This document shows, piece by piece, positions 1-8,598 of a stretch of DNA of 64,000 nt. Origin of the DNA: Paenibacillus timonensis (GTDB taxonomy: Bacteria > Bacillota > Bacilli > Paenibacillales > Paenibacillaceae); assembly GCF_009725205.1 (NCBI RefSeq), contig NZ_WNZY01000016.1:41619-105618 (forward strand), in the 5' to 3' direction. How positions within the stretch are numbered: the first letter of the stretch is position 1; every line of letters starts with the position of its first letter. The translations under genes and the position numbers were made by a program. The notes beneath the pieces were generated by a model. That model was not told the origin of the DNA. It searched no databases and worked only from the letters and a program-made list of their open reading frames with translations.

Positions 1-1172
1 TGTTGCTCATGGTCATCAGTATCGCGGTGCTGTACAGCGCCACGTCGCATACCCAGTATCACGGCTACCACCTTCGCATGCTGGCGTATTATGCGCTGGG
101 GTTTGTCGTATTTTTTGGCGTCTCCATTCTCGACTATCGGCTGCTCGTCAAATATGCGCCTTATTTCTATCTGTTCGGCTTCGGGCTGCTGGTCGTCGTT
201 ATGTTCATCGGGAATACGTATTACAACGCCAAGGGATGGCTGACGATTCCGGTCATTAACCAAAGCTTTCAACCGGCGGAATTCTTTAAGCTGTTGCTGG
301 TCATCTTCCTCGGGTTTATGTTGCTTCGCAAACGCAAACCCCGGCTTTCGTTCTGGCGCGACGTCGTGCCGATCTGCCTGTTGACCTTTGTCCCGTTTGT
401 CGCCGTGATGGCGCAGAACGATTTGGGAAATGCGCTTAGCTATGTCATCATTTTGGCGGGCATGCTGTGGATCGGGAACATTAAATACTGGCACGCCCTG
501 ATCGCCCTCGTGATTTTCGCGGGTTCGGTGATCGGCGGAATTACCGCCTATAAGACCTATCACGACCAAGTGTACAATTTCTTCGTCGAGATCGGTCGGG
601 AGCATTGGATCAGCAGAATCGATCCCTGGCTGATCCCCGAGAAAGCGTCGGAGGACGCTTCCTATCACACCCGGAACGCCAAGCTGGCGATCGCCTCTGG
701 GGGGATGACCGGGGAAGGGTACATGAAAGGGGAGACGGTTCAATCGGAGCGCGTGCCGCTTACGTATTCGGACTCGATCTTTGTGGTGATTGCCGAGGAA
801 TTTGGCTTTATCGGAAGCTCGGCACTATTGTTGCTGTATTTCGTGCTGATCCATAGGCTCATCTTGATATCCCTCGAGAGTCGCGAGGCGAGCGGGCCGT
901 TCCTCATCGTGGGGATCGTCGCGATGCTACTGTATCAGATCTTCGAAAACATCGGCATGTTCATCGGCCTTATGCCGCTGACGGGCATCACGTTGCCCTT
1001 CATCAGCTACGGCGGGACCTCGCTGCTGATTAATATGGCAAGCATCGGCGTAGCGATGAGCATCCGGATTTACGGCCAAGAGAAGGAAGAGGACAACCCG
1101 GTGCCGGCGGCGTCACCGTCTTCGCGTTACGCCTTGCTGAGAACCAAGCGACGGCCGGAGAAGCAGGGGTGA
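1..1172 (+). CDS. FtsW/RodA/SpoVE-family peptidoglycan glycosyltransferase, 5' end cut by the window
   Basis: The frame is open from the window edge, so the true start lies upstream; about 389 residues are visible. The product is a polytopic membrane protein of the SEDS family, which polymerises lipid II into glycan strands together with a class B PBP. Seen: many hydrophobic segments, the extracellular stretch ending VPLTYSDSIFVVIAEEFG, whose Asp sits where the SEDS catalytic Asp lies, and the signature TGITLPFISYGGTS near the C-terminus. The motif GLMPLTG and the soluble C-terminal tail favour a RodA-type elongation enzyme over FtsW or SpoVE, but the subgroup is an inference. It ends 369 bp before spoIIR, and the gap holds repeat element E1. 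Confidence 0.9.
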   Translation, partial: LLMVISIAVLYSATSHTQYHGYHLRMLAYYALGFVVFFGVSILDYRLLVKYAPYFYLFGFGLLVVVMFIGNTYYNAKGWLTIPVINQSFQPAEFFKLLLVIFLGFMLLRKRKPRLSFWRDVVPICLLTFVPFVAVMAQNDLGNALSYVIILAGMLWIGNIKYWHALIALVIFAGSVIGGITAYKTYHDQVYNFFVEIGREHWISRIDPWLIPEKASEDASYHTRNAKLAIASGGMTGEGYMKGETVQSERVPLTYSDSIFVVIAEEFGFIGSSALLLLYFVLIHRLILISLESREASGPFLIVGIVAMLLYQIFENIGMFIGLMPLTGITLPFISYGGTSLLINMASIGVAMSIRIYGQEKEEDNPVPAASPSSRYALLRTKRRPEKQG

Positions 1173-1183
1173 GCGAGGGGCGC

Positions 1184-1218
1184 GTGAGGTCATTTTGAGT
1201 TGGTGTGAGGTCATTTTG
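1184..1218. repeat. Two direct copies of GTGAGGTCATTTTG, 21 bp apart
   Basis: The 14-mer GTGAGGTCATTTTG occurs at 1184-1197 and again at 1205-1218, just after the SEDS gene stop. A 21-bp period is two helical turns, so a binding site is possible, but it could equally be a small local duplication. No hairpin or promoter is obvious here. Confidence 0.6.
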
Positions 1219-1243
1219 GACCGGGACGGGATGTGCGACTTCG

Positions 1244-1432
1244 AATAGAGTTACTTGATCACCTTATTTTTGCGCGGTGCAAGGATATCGCCGAAATAAG
1301 GTGATTTTTTATGCTTATTTCCGGATGCGGTGGCTATAATAGCGGATTTGAAGGGGGATAAGGTGAAAGTTTCATCTTATTTGGCTCGAAAAGGGGAGAT
1401 CAGCGGAAATAGGGTGATTTCTTCACTCTATT
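1244..1432. repeat. Four-module intergenic element E1 (subfamily B)
   Basis: Four 25-nt imperfect palindromes lie at 1244-1268, 1295-1319, 1357-1381 and 1408-1432, with start-to-start distances of 51, 62 and 51. Each begins (A/G)ATA(A/G) and ends TATT. Modules 2-4 carry AATAAGGTGA or a near copy at the left; module 1 is in the opposite orientation, with TCACCTTATT at the right. The sequences between modules are unrelated to each other. The same geometry recurs at five other places in the window (E2-E6). It lies between the SEDS gene and spoIIR and is not part of an ORF. Confidence 0.93.
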
Positions 1433-1463
1433 TTTCGCGGGCAAAAATTTACTAGATTCCAAG

Positions 1464-1491
1464 GTTTAGAAGTCTCTTAACCGGACATACT
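1464..1491 (+). promoter_or_regulatory. Candidate sigma-F promoter of spoIIR
   Basis: GTTTA at 1464-1468 is followed after 14 bp by GGACATACT at 1483-1491. This resembles the forespore -35/-10 pattern (GYATA, GGNNANANT) and uses the same 14-bp spacing as the clearer promoter before spoIIQ. spoIIR is sigma-F dependent in Bacillus subtilis. The match is visual; the start site is inferred. Confidence 0.45.
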
Positions 1492-1540
1492 GATAGACAT
1501 CAGCTGCTGAAATACCGGTTTTGGTTAGGAGCAAGAAATC

Positions 1541-2227
1541 ATGAGCCAACGTACACCTTCCCGTAAAAAAATCGCCCTTTTCTTCTTTTCTATTGTGATG
1601 TTGTTGATGTCCTGGGAGGGACAGATGGTTGATACCGCCGCTGCGGCAGGCACGCAAGGGGTCATTCCGCAGGAATCCATTCGGCTGCGCATTCTGGCGA
1701 ATTCGGACGGAACCGGCGATCAGCTCGTCAAACGCCGCGTCCGCGATGCTGTGGTTGAGCAGATGAATGGCTGGGTTGCCGAGTTGGAAAATCCGCAAAG
1801 CTTGGAGGAGGCCCGCCGGGTGATCCGCGATCATCTGCCTGCCATCGAGGAGCAAGTCGGTCAGACGCTCAAGCAATATGGGAAAAGCTACGATTATCAA
1901 GTCGAGCTCGGTACGGTTCCCTTTCCGACGAAAATGTACGGCGGTGCGGTGTACCCGGCCGGCAATTATGAAGCATTGCGCGTGACGCTTGGCGAAGGGA
2001 AAGGGAAGAACTGGTGGTGCGTGCTGTTTCCGCCGCTATGCTTCATCGACGCCGGTAGCGGAGATGCACTGGCGAAGGATGCAGGGACGGCCACGATCGC
2101 GAAGGCTTCGGCTGAAGGGATCTCGGGGGATGCCGTTCAGGTCGAGCCAGAACAAACAGAGGTGCGGTTCTTTCTGTGGGACATGCTGGTGAATTTCTGG
2201 AACTGGATTACAAGTTTATTTGTTTAG
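1541..2227 (+). CDS. spoIIR: Stage II sporulation protein R (SpoIIR)
   Basis: A secreted signalling protein made in the forespore that triggers the mother-cell protease SpoIIGA to process pro-sigma-E. Seen: 228 residues, an N-terminal hydrophobic signal segment (about residues 10-25) ending near AAAAG, then the family core beginning IRLRILANSDG, followed by NWWCVLFPPLCFID. The ATG follows AGGAGC at good spacing. Upstream lie element E1 and a sigma-F-like promoter; a terminator follows at once, so it is probably monocistronic. The position beside tsaC (ywlC) matches Bacillus order. Length is normal for the family. Confidence 0.93.
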   Translation: MSQRTPSRKKIALFFFSIVMLLMSWEGQMVDTAAAAGTQGVIPQESIRLRILANSDGTGDQLVKRRVRDAVVEQMNGWVAELENPQSLEEARRVIRDHLPAIEEQVGQTLKQYGKSYDYQVELGTVPFPTKMYGGAVYPAGNYEALRVTLGEGKGKNWWCVLFPPLCFIDAGSGDALAKDAGTATIAKASAEGISGDAVQVEPEQTEVRFFLWDMLVNFWNWITSLFV

Positions 2228-2245
2228 TGGTTCATAGGATGAGAT

Positions 2246-2275
2246 ACCGTTCGGAGGAATCCGGGCGGTTTTTTT
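2246..2275 (+). terminator. Intrinsic terminator after spoIIR
   Basis: ACCGTTCGG and CCGGGCGGT pair as a 9-bp stem with two G-U pairs and a 6-nt loop, followed by seven Ts. Confidence 0.85.
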
Positions 2276-2294
2276 GTGGGCTTCGCCGGGACGG

Positions 2295-2324
2295 GCTATG
2301 CGCATGGACGGGTTCGGGTATAAT
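2295..2324 (+). promoter_or_regulatory. Candidate sigma-A promoter for tsaC
   Basis: A perfect -10 TATAAT lies at 2319-2324, 40 bp before the tsaC start. The -35 region near 2295 (GCTATG) is poor, so this is a tentative call. Confidence 0.4.
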
Positions 2325-2363
2325 AGTAGAATATCGATATTGAACAGTTTGGGATGAGCGAGA

Positions 2364-3602
2364 ATGAACCGAAATGAATCTATTGAAAATAAAGCCCGCG
2401 GCGCAGTGGATTTGCCCGCGCTGGGAGAGGTGGCTGCAAAGTCGACACGTTCGTGGAGGGTAGAGCCTGGAACGGGGTTCGCAACCTCTGGGGGACAAGT
2501 TGCTGATGCCGGCGTGTCGGAAGTTCCGGCGACGGGGGAGGCGGCGGCTGCCCTGAAGGAAGCCGCCGCGGTGTTAGCCTCTGGCGGGACGGTGGCGTTT
2601 CCGACGGAGACGGTGTACGGGCTTGGCGCAGATGCGCGGAATACGGCGGCGGTGGAGGCGATTTTTGCCGCCAAGGGCCGCCCCTCCGATAATCCGCTGA
2701 TCGTGCACATCGCCGACATGAGCCAGCTGAACGGACTCGTCACGGAAGTGAACGAGACGGCACGGCGGCTCATGGAGGCGTTCTGGCCCGGGCCGCTGAC
2801 GCTGGTGCTGCCCGTGGCCGAAGGCGCCGTCTCGCCGCGCGTGACGGCGGGGTTGTCCACCGTGGGCGTGCGCATGCCTGCCCACGACGTGGCGCTGCGG
2901 CTGATCGCCGCAGCGGGGTGCCCGGTGGCGGCGCCCAGCGCCAACCGGTCGGGGCGACCGAGCCCCACGCTGGCGAGCCACGTGGGCGAGGACCTGTCCG
3001 GCCGCATTGACGGTATCGTCGACGGCGGGCCCACCGGGGTGGGCCTGGAGTCGACGGTCGTGGAAGCCGGCCGGGACGGGGTTGTCACCGTGCTCCGCCC
3101 AGGCGGGATCACGGTAGAGCAGCTCGCCCGCGTCGCGGGCGCGGGCGTGCGGCTGGACGCCGCCCTGCAGCCGGAGGCGGAAGCGGGCGGCGGAGCGGCC
3201 CCGGGCCCGGCGGCTGCGCCGCGCGCGCCGGGCATGAAGTACACGCACTACGCGCCGCAGGGCGTGCTGCGCATTGTGCGCGGGTCCGCCGACCGGGTGG
3301 CGGACCGCATACGGGCCGAGCTCGCGGCGGCCGCGGCGCGCGGAGAGAAGACGGGCGTGCTCGCCTTCGACGAGCGCCTCCCGTCTTACCGCGCCGACTG
3401 CGCGCTATCGCTCGGCCGCGAGGCCGAGCTGGAGACGGCGGCGCACCGTCTCTACGCTGCGCTCCGCCGCTTCGACGAATGCGGCGTCACTTACATCCTC
3501 GCCGAAGCCTGCCCCGAGGAGGGGCTTGGCTCGGCGGTGATGAACCGGCTGCTGAAAGCCGCCGGTCACCGGGTGATCGAGGCCGGCGGAGATTTGGATT
3601 AG
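2364..3602 (+). CDS. tsaC: L-threonylcarbamoyladenylate synthase, Sua5/YwlC type
   Basis: Makes threonylcarbamoyl-AMP from threonine, bicarbonate and ATP, the first step of t6A37 modification of ANN-decoding tRNAs. Seen: 412 residues. The YrdC-like domain starts near residue 65 with FPTETVYGLG, then KGRPSDNPL, FWPGPLTLVL and PSANRSGRPSPT; GMKYTHYAP marks the linker to the C-terminal Sua5 domain, so this is the long form. The first 60 residues are an unconserved-looking extension, which makes the protein longer than the roughly 350 of typical Sua5. The gene is markedly GC-rich with many GCG/GGC codons compared with its neighbours. The DUF72 gene begins 20 bp downstream and is probably co-transcribed. 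The ATG has only a weak ribosome binding site. Confidence 0.92.
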   Translation: MNRNESIENKARGAVDLPALGEVAAKSTRSWRVEPGTGFATSGGQVADAGVSEVPATGEAAAALKEAAAVLASGGTVAFPTETVYGLGADARNTAAVEAIFAAKGRPSDNPLIVHIADMSQLNGLVTEVNETARRLMEAFWPGPLTLVLPVAEGAVSPRVTAGLSTVGVRMPAHDVALRLIAAAGCPVAAPSANRSGRPSPTLASHVGEDLSGRIDGIVDGGPTGVGLESTVVEAGRDGVVTVLRPGGITVEQLARVAGAGVRLDAALQPEAEAGGGAAPGPAAAPRAPGMKYTHYAPQGVLRIVRGSADRVADRIRAELAAAAARGEKTGVLAFDERLPSYRADCALSLGREAELETAAHRLYAALRRFDECGVTYILAEACPEEGLGSAVMNRLLKAAGHRVIEAGGDLD

Positions 3603-3621
3603 GGCAGGGGGTGAGACGGAC

Positions 3622-4488
3622 ATGATCCGTATCGGCCTGGCCGGCTGGGGGGATCATGACGATTTATATCCTGCCCGGACGCCGGCCAAAGACAAGCTCG
3701 CTTGGTACGCGAAGTATTTTGATGTGGTGGAGGTCGACAGCTCTTTTTACGCTGTGCTGGGAGAAGAAGTGTATCGCCGTTGGTTGGCTGAGACACCGCC
3801 AGATTTCACGTTTATTATCAAGGCTTATCAGGGGATGACCGGCCATAGTCGGGGCAAATCGCCGTTTGGCGGGCCGGGCGATATGTTCCAGGCTTATCTG
3901 AACTCGATCCGCCCGGTGGTGGAAGCCGGTCGGCTTAAGGCCGTGATGTTCCAATTCCCGCCCTGGTTCGACCGTACGCCGGAGCATGTCCGGCAGTTAC
4001 GGGCCATCCGCAAATGGATGGGGAACTTGCCGGTGGCACTGGAATTTCGCCATCAAAGCTGGTTCGCGGGGGACAACCAGGAGCGCACGCTGGATTTCAT
4101 GCGCCAAGAGGGTTGGATTTATATCGTTTGCGATGAACCTCAGGCGGGGCAGGGTTCAGTCCCTACAGTGCTGGAACCGACGGATGCCGAATTGACGATC
4201 GTCCGTATGCACGGCCGAAATGCCGTGGGCTGGAGCCAAGCGGGCGCATCCAATTGGCGGGAGATCCGCACGTTATACCGCTACTCTCGAGAGGAGCTTC
4301 TAGAGTGGACCGAGATGCTAATCCAGTTACTCGGGAAAGGGACGAACGAGATCTGCATGCTCTTCAACAACAACTCTGGCGGGGATGCAGCTGTTAACGC
4401 CCTGGAGATGATGGATTTGCTGGGTCAATCGCCACGCGAGCTTCCGCCGCGTCAAATGGATCTGTTTGGCGGCTGGGAGGATGAATGA
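3622..4488 (+). CDS. DUF72 family protein (YecE-like)
   Basis: A 288-residue cytosolic protein of the widespread DUF72 family, which has a TIM-barrel-like fold and no firmly established reaction. Seen: N-terminal IRIGLAGWGDHD, VVEVDSSFYA, a central PVALEFRHQSW and FNNNSGGDAAVNA near the C-terminus, all typical of the family. The start follows GGGGGTGA and lies only 20 bp after tsaC, suggesting one transcript. Function cannot be stated from sequence; the tRNA-modification neighbour is weak contextual evidence only. Confidence 0.88.
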   Translation: MIRIGLAGWGDHDDLYPARTPAKDKLAWYAKYFDVVEVDSSFYAVLGEEVYRRWLAETPPDFTFIIKAYQGMTGHSRGKSPFGGPGDMFQAYLNSIRPVVEAGRLKAVMFQFPPWFDRTPEHVRQLRAIRKWMGNLPVALEFRHQSWFAGDNQERTLDFMRQEGWIYIVCDEPQAGQGSVPTVLEPTDAELTIVRMHGRNAVGWSQAGASNWREIRTLYRYSREELLEWTEMLIQLLGKGTNEICMLFNNNSGGDAAVNALEMMDLLGQSPRELPPRQMDLFGGWEDE

Positions 4489-4572
4489 GCAGATTCCTTA
4501 ACCCGATGAATCGTTGAATGGGATATTCGTCCACATCGTTCGTTTGCGGCTCGTTCGGCGCTGGATTGCGAA

Positions 4573-4762
4573 AATAGCGGTAGAAAGTGGCGTTATTTAT
4601 AGAGAGGGAGCCTCGTATTGGGGAAATAGCGGTATTTTAGGACGTTATTTCTATGGATATCGGGGTGCCAGCCTCCTAAGGAGGGGAATAGCGCCACGAA
4701 TTACCGCTATTTCTATGAAAACCTCGAATTTCGAGAAAATAACGCCACGAATTACCGCTATT
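4573..4762. repeat. Four-module intergenic element E2 (subfamily C)
   Basis: 25-nt modules lie at 4573-4597, 4625-4649, 4687-4711 and 4738-4762 (start-to-start 52, 62, 51). Modules 1 and 2 begin AATAGCGGTA and end CGTTATT. Modules 3 and 4 are reverse-oriented, begin with AATAGCGCCAC or AATAACGCCAC, and end TTACCGCTATT. The layout is therefore two forward then two reverse. Geometry matches E1 and E3-E6 although the core differs. Located between the DUF72 gene and mntP. Confidence 0.93.
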
Positions 4763-4810
4763 TCACAGACAGGCGGGGCGAGCGGGGGGATTGTAACGCC
4801 AAGGAGGTAC

Positions 4811-4940
4811 CCTCACGGCTTGCTATCGATCGGATAGCCTCACGGCTTGCCCTCGAGTGGACAGCTCTGCGGCTCGCTCATACTCGAGTGGATAGCCTCA
4901 CGGCTTCGCTCATACTCGCGCGGACAGCCTCGTGGTTCCG
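4811..4940. repeat. Degenerate tandem repeat, about 27-32 bp unit
   Basis: Five imperfect copies of a unit built around GCCTCACGGCTTGC and CTCGAGTGGATA begin near 4811, 4837, 4864, 4895 and 4927. Small ORFs run through it, but no start has a convincing ribosome binding site and the reading frame is not preserved between unit lengths of 26-32, so it is non-coding. It directly follows E2 and fills part of a 677-bp gap before mntP. Confidence 0.7.
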
Positions 4941-5110
4941 CCCTCCCCGCCGCCCCGCCGCCCCATCCCCCTATCCTGCCACTCAAGCCCCCACGCCTCA
5001 CACTCCCGATCCGCCCATCTCCTCCTCACAAGTTTTGATAGAACTCCAGCAAGGCCGCTAACCGTCTTCCGCCATAATCTCCCAATCCCGCTCTCCCGCC
5101 AAGTCATGAA
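4941..5110. other. Pyrimidine-rich, C-rich intergenic tract
   Basis: The plus strand here is mostly C and T, with runs such as CCGCCCCGCCGCCCC, so the minus strand is purine-rich. No gene, hairpin terminator or strong promoter is seen. A short TTGTACA/TTATG context just before mntP may hold its promoter, but this is not clear. Confidence 0.5.
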
Positions 5111-5165
5111 CCGGGAACTGTCCGCATATGGTTGTACAAAAGACTGGACAAAAGGGGATTCGGTT

Positions 5166-5726
5166 ATGACGGAGGCTTATGAGCGGCTGGGAGAGCTGTT
5201 GACGATCCTGCTGATGGCGGCTGCGTTAGGAATGGACGCGTTATCGCTGGGCGTCGGCATCGGCATGAAGGGGGTCCGCCGCAAGGACGCGCTCCGCATC
5301 GGAACGATGGTCGCTCTCTTTCACGTGCTTATGCCTCTGCTTGGCATTGCGGCGGGGCAATATGTCGGCGCGCTGCTGGGAAGCCTGGCGCGGTATGCCG
5401 CGGGAGGGCTGCTGTTCCTGCTCGGAGCCCATATGATCCTCAGTTCGATTAAAGGCAGCGGGATGCAGTCGATTAACCACCGAACCTGGTTTGGCGTGCT
5501 GCTGTTTTCGCTTAGCGTCAGCATCGATTCTTTTTCCGTGGGCGTGTCACTTGGGATGTTCCATGGAGATTGGCTGCTGACCGTCCTGGCCTTCGGTTTT
5601 TTTGGCGGCGTCATGTCTTTGGTGGGGCTTGCGATGGGACGAGGCGTGGGGCGTTCGCTTGGCGATTACGGCGAGGCGGCAGGCGGGGCGATTTTGCTAG
5701 CTTTTGGATTGCTGTTCATCTTTTGA
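5166..5726 (+). CDS. mntP: Manganese efflux pump MntP
   Basis: A small membrane exporter that relieves Mn2+ excess. Seen: 186 residues with six predicted hydrophobic helices and the paired family motifs GMDALSLGVG near residue 23 and SIDSFSVGVSLG in the second half, whose acidic residues line the cation path. The ATG at 5166 is chosen because the protein then starts just before the first helix; the frame is open upstream but that extension is proline-rich and lacks family similarity. Known: the Bacillus orthologue sits in the same spoIIR-ywlE neighbourhood. No yybP-ykoY-type Mn riboswitch is evident upstream. ywlE follows after 73 bp containing a small GCGGGA/TCCCGC hairpin. Confidence 0.92.
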   Translation: MTEAYERLGELLTILLMAAALGMDALSLGVGIGMKGVRRKDALRIGTMVALFHVLMPLLGIAAGQYVGALLGSLARYAAGGLLFLLGAHMILSSIKGSGMQSINHRTWFGVLLFSLSVSIDSFSVGVSLGMFHGDWLLTVLAFGFFGGVMSLVGLAMGRGVGRSLGDYGEAAGGAILLAFGLLFIF

Positions 5727-5799
5727 AACTACGGCTTTTCGTGTTAAAATAAAGGTCCAAACGCGGGAATGCTCCCGCTTAACCTGGAGGTGAAAGGGC

Positions 5800-6384
5800 A
5801 TGCGCATCTTATTTGTTTGTACCGGGAATACCTGCCGCAGCCCGATGGCCGAAGGCATGCTGCGTAAGCTGGCGCGAGACCGGGGGCTGGATGTGCAGGT
5901 TCGTTCGGCCGGCGTGGCCGCCATGAAAGGCAACACCATTTCCCATCATGCGGGAGCCGTTTTGCGGGATCGGGGGATCACGGATGCCTTTGAATCCACC
6001 CCTTTATATGCCGAATTGGCGGATTGGGCCGATCTGATCCTGACGCTGACGCAAGGGCATAAACGACAGGTTGTTCATTCTTTTCCGGAGACAGCCGATA
6101 AAATATTCACGTTAAAAGAGTACGTCGAGGACGACGTCTCCATTATAGCCAATCTGGAGGAGTTCCGGCGGTTGGCGGCGGACCGGGAGTTGGCCCGGGC
6201 GCTGGGCAGCGAGTGGTCTGCGGCGCAGCAACGACGGCTCGATGAGCTGCAGCAACGGTTGCCGGCCTACGACATTTCCGATCCGTTTGGCGGTTCGCGG
6301 GTGGATTACGACCGGGCGGCAGCCGAGATTGGGGCCGCACTGGAGAAGCTGATCGCCAAACTGGAGCGCGGCGAGGGGCATTAA
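5800..6384 (+). CDS. ywlE: Protein arginine phosphatase YwlE (low-molecular-weight phosphatase family)
   Basis: Removes phosphate from arginine residues of proteins marked by the McsB kinase, opposing ClpCP-directed degradation. Seen: the P-loop CTGNTCRS at residues 7-14 with nucleophile C7 and R13; T11 is the residue known to make YwlE prefer phosphoarginine over phosphotyrosine. The general acid lies in DPFGG at D161-P162. At 194 residues it is about 40 longer than Bacillus YwlE, with the extra helical, charged stretch around residues 115-155 between the core and the DP loop. The start follows GGAGGTG. Confidence 0.92.
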   Translation: MRILFVCTGNTCRSPMAEGMLRKLARDRGLDVQVRSAGVAAMKGNTISHHAGAVLRDRGITDAFESTPLYAELADWADLILTLTQGHKRQVVHSFPETADKIFTLKEYVEDDVSIIANLEEFRRLAADRELARALGSEWSAAQQRRLDELQQRLPAYDISDPFGGSRVDYDRAAAEIGAALEKLIAKLERGEGH

Positions 6385-6510
6385 ACCTGTTGCATTTGCC
6401 CCGTCGATGCTTTATTCTAAGAGCAGAAGATTTTAGTTCCGATGTAACTGGCGACAAGAGTGGATCAAACCACGATGGAGCATCGGATTATACGGCCGGT
6501 CGCCTGGGCA

Positions 6511-6550
6511 AAGAGCACGACGCGCGTGAGCTGCGTTATGCTCTTTTTTT
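6511..6550 (+). terminator. Intrinsic terminator after ywlE
   Basis: AAAGAGCA and TGCTCTTT form the outer stem, with GACGC/GCGTT pairing inside, followed by a run of seven Ts. It separates ywlE from the ywlG-glyA transcript. Confidence 0.85.
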
Positions 6551-6586
6551 GTTGGGTGGTCATGTGTTGTGGGGGAACATCCTCCG

Positions 6587-6614
6587 TTTGCGGCAAGCCT
6601 TTCTCTGTTATAAT
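6587..6614 (+). promoter_or_regulatory. Sigma-A promoter for ywlG-glyA
   Basis: TTTGCG at 6587-6592, a 16-bp spacer and TATAAT at 6609-6614, lying after the ywlE terminator and 56 bp before ywlG. Confidence 0.65.
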
Positions 6615-6669
6615 AAGGACAGACTATGTTTACATGTTCTTGGTTGGTGGAGAAAGGAGCGGGCATCAA

Positions 6670-7254
6670 ATGGAGCAGGAAGAGCTCGGAACGATTCGGA
6701 CGCAAGTGGCAGCGGTCGCGGAGGAAGTTGCCGCCGCAGCTAACCTGGGTCCGGGAAAACTGCTGGTCGTTGGAGCCAGCACCAGCGAAGTGGCGGGTAA
6801 ACGAATCGGCACGGGCGGAGCTGAAGATATCGCGTCCGAGTTATGGGCCGGGATCGAGCAGGTCCGGGCTAAATATGGCTTCGACGTTGCGTTTCAATGC
6901 TGCGAGCATTTGAACCGTGCGCTGGTGGTTGAACGCACGGTGCTGGAGCGGCTTTCGTTGACGGAGGTAGCTGCGGTGCCTGTACCGAAGGCGGGCGGAT
7001 CGATGGCCGCGGCGGCCTATCGGCGTTTGTCGGCTCCGTGCCTGGCGGAGATGCTCGAAGCCCATGCCGGGATCGATATCGGCGAGACGTTAATCGGCAT
7101 GCATTTGCGACGAGTGGCGGTGCCGTTTCGTCCTTCGTTGCGCAAGATTGGGCAGGCGCGCGTTACGGCAGCCACAACTCGTCCGAAGCTGATCGGCGGG
7201 GAACGGGCCGTTTACGCGCTTCCGCTGGATTCGGATTCCACACTTTGCGAGTAA
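6670..7254 (+). CDS. ywlG: UPF0340/TIGR01440 family protein (YwlG-like)
   Basis: A 194-residue cytosolic protein of unknown function conserved next to glyA in Firmicutes. Seen: the family stretch LLVVGASTSEVAGKRIGTGG near residue 35, then FDVAFQCCEHLNRALVVER and DIGETLIGMHLRRVAVP. The ATG at 6670 follows AAAGGAGCGG; the frame is open upstream but that part overlaps the promoter and terminator. In Bacillus an rpiB-type gene (ywlF) lies between ywlE and ywlG; here it is absent and only a 285-bp control region remains. No reaction can be assigned. Confidence 0.9.
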   Translation: MEQEELGTIRTQVAAVAEEVAAAANLGPGKLLVVGASTSEVAGKRIGTGGAEDIASELWAGIEQVRAKYGFDVAFQCCEHLNRALVVERTVLERLSLTEVAAVPVPKAGGSMAAAAYRRLSAPCLAEMLEAHAGIDIGETLIGMHLRRVAVPFRPSLRKIGQARVTAATTRPKLIGGERAVYALPLDSDSTLCE

Positions 7255-7288
7255 GATGGGATATTCATTATAAGGGGGATAACGGAAG

Positions 7289-8536
7289 ATGGAAAATTTG
7301 AGAAATCAAGATCCAGCGGTGCTGGAGGCTATGAATTTGGAGCTGAAGCGTCAGCGCAACAATATTGAGCTGATCGCTTCCGAGAACATCGTCAGCGAGG
7401 CGGTGATGGAAGCGATGGGTTCCGTGCTCACGAACAAATACGCCGAGGGATATCCGGGCAAACGCTATTACGGCGGTTGCGAACGTGTCGATATCGTGGA
7501 AAATATCGCTCGCGACCGGGCCAAAGAATTGTTTGGCGCCGAGCATGCGAACGTGCAGCCGCATTCCGGTGCGCAAGCGAACCTGGCGGTTTACCTTGCC
7601 GCGATCAACACCGGCGACACCGTGTTGGGGATGAACCTCGCGCACGGCGGTCACTTGACCCACGGCAGCCCGGTTAATGCGTCCGGCTTGTTCTATAATT
7701 TCGTGGCGTACGGCGTTCAGGAAGATTCGTTCTTGATCGATTACGACGAAGTGCGCAAAGCGGCGTTTAAGCATCGCCCGCGCCTCATCGTGGCTGGAGC
7801 GAGTGCGTATCCGCGGATTATCGATTTCGAAAAATTGGCTTCCATCGCAAACGACGTGGGCGCTCTTTTCATGGTCGATATGGCGCATATCGCCGGACTC
7901 GTAGCTGCAGGACTGCATCCGAACCCGGTACCGCATGCTCATTTTGTGACGACAACAACGCATAAGACGTTGCGCGGTCCGCGCGGCGGGATGATTTTGT
8001 GCAAACAGCCATGGGCTGCTGCGGTTGATAAAGCGGTATTCCCGGGGACGCAAGGCGGGCCTCTGATGCACGTGATCGCTTCCAAAGCGGTTGCGTTGGG
8101 CGAAGCGCTTCAGCCTTCTTTTAAAACCTATGCGGAAAACGTTGTGAAGAACGCCAAAGTTCTGGCGGAAACGCTGATGGCCGAAGGCTTGAACATTGTC
8201 TCCGGCGGCACGGATAACCACCTGATGCTGGTGGATACACGCAACCTGAACATCACGGGCAAAGACGCCGAGCATGTGCTCGACTCGATCGGGATCACCG
8301 TGAATAAAAACGCGATTCCATTCGACCCAACCAGTCCTTTCGTCACTAGTGGGATCCGGATCGGTACGCCGGCTGCTACATCGCGTGGCATGGATGAGGA
8401 AGCGATGAAGGAGATCGGCCGGATTATCGCGGTCGTGCTGAAATCGCCGAAGGACGAAGCACTGCTGGACAAAACTCGCAAACAAGTGTCCGAGTTGACC
8501 GACCGTTACCCGTTGTACCCGAACCTGAAATATTAA
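7289..8536 (+). CDS. glyA: Serine hydroxymethyltransferase
   Basis: PLP enzyme that converts serine and tetrahydrofolate to glycine and methylene-tetrahydrofolate, the main source of one-carbon units. Seen: 415 residues, normal length; [11 protein letters not shown] near residue 26, [13 protein letters not shown] at 51-63, and [14 protein letters not shown] with the Schiff-base lysine at K226. The start is preceded by AAGGGGGA. It follows ywlG by 34 bp on one transcript and ends in a strong terminator. In Bacillus upp follows directly; here a reverse-strand island intervenes. Confidence 0.97.
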   Translation: MENLRNQDPAVLEAMNLELKRQRNNIELIASENIVSEAVMEAMGSVLTNKYAEGYPGKRYYGGCERVDIVENIARDRAKELFGAEHANVQPHSGAQANLAVYLAAINTGDTVLGMNLAHGGHLTHGSPVNASGLFYNFVAYGVQEDSFLIDYDEVRKAAFKHRPRLIVAGASAYPRIIDFEKLASIANDVGALFMVDMAHIAGLVAAGLHPNPVPHAHFVTTTTHKTLRGPRGGMILCKQPWAAAVDKAVFPGTQGGPLMHVIASKAVALGEALQPSFKTYAENVVKNAKVLAETLMAEGLNIVSGGTDNHLMLVDTRNLNITGKDAEHVLDSIGITVNKNAIPFDPTSPFVTSGIRIGTPAATSRGMDEEAMKEIGRIIAVVLKSPKDEALLDKTRKQVSELTDRYPLYPNLKY

Positions 8537-8550
8537 GAATTCGCCATAAC

Positions 8551-8583
8551 AAAGCCAGGAGCTAACTGCTCCCGGCTTTTTTG
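8551..8583 (+). terminator. Intrinsic terminator of glyA, possibly bidirectional
   Basis: AAAGCC-A-GGAGC pairs with GCTCC-C-GGCTTT around a 5-nt loop, followed by six Ts. The reverse strand also ends the stem in a T-rich stretch, so it may serve the converging methyltransferase gene as well. Confidence 0.85.
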
Positions 8584-8598
8584 TGTTTAAGATGGAGG

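Noticed and set aside
1244..1432. E-elements as CRISPR arrays
   Set aside because: Only four modules each, modules are imperfect and in both orientations, spacers of one length class recur without cas genes, and the same four-module unit is scattered six times.
2216..3244. 342-codon reverse frame opposite tsaC
   Set aside because: Ser/Pro/Ala-rich antisense shadow caused by the GC-rich codons of tsaC; no start signal.
4847..5038. Small Pro-rich ORFs before mntP and upstream extension of mntP
   Set aside because: They come from the degenerate repeat and C-rich tract; mntP similarity begins only at 5166.
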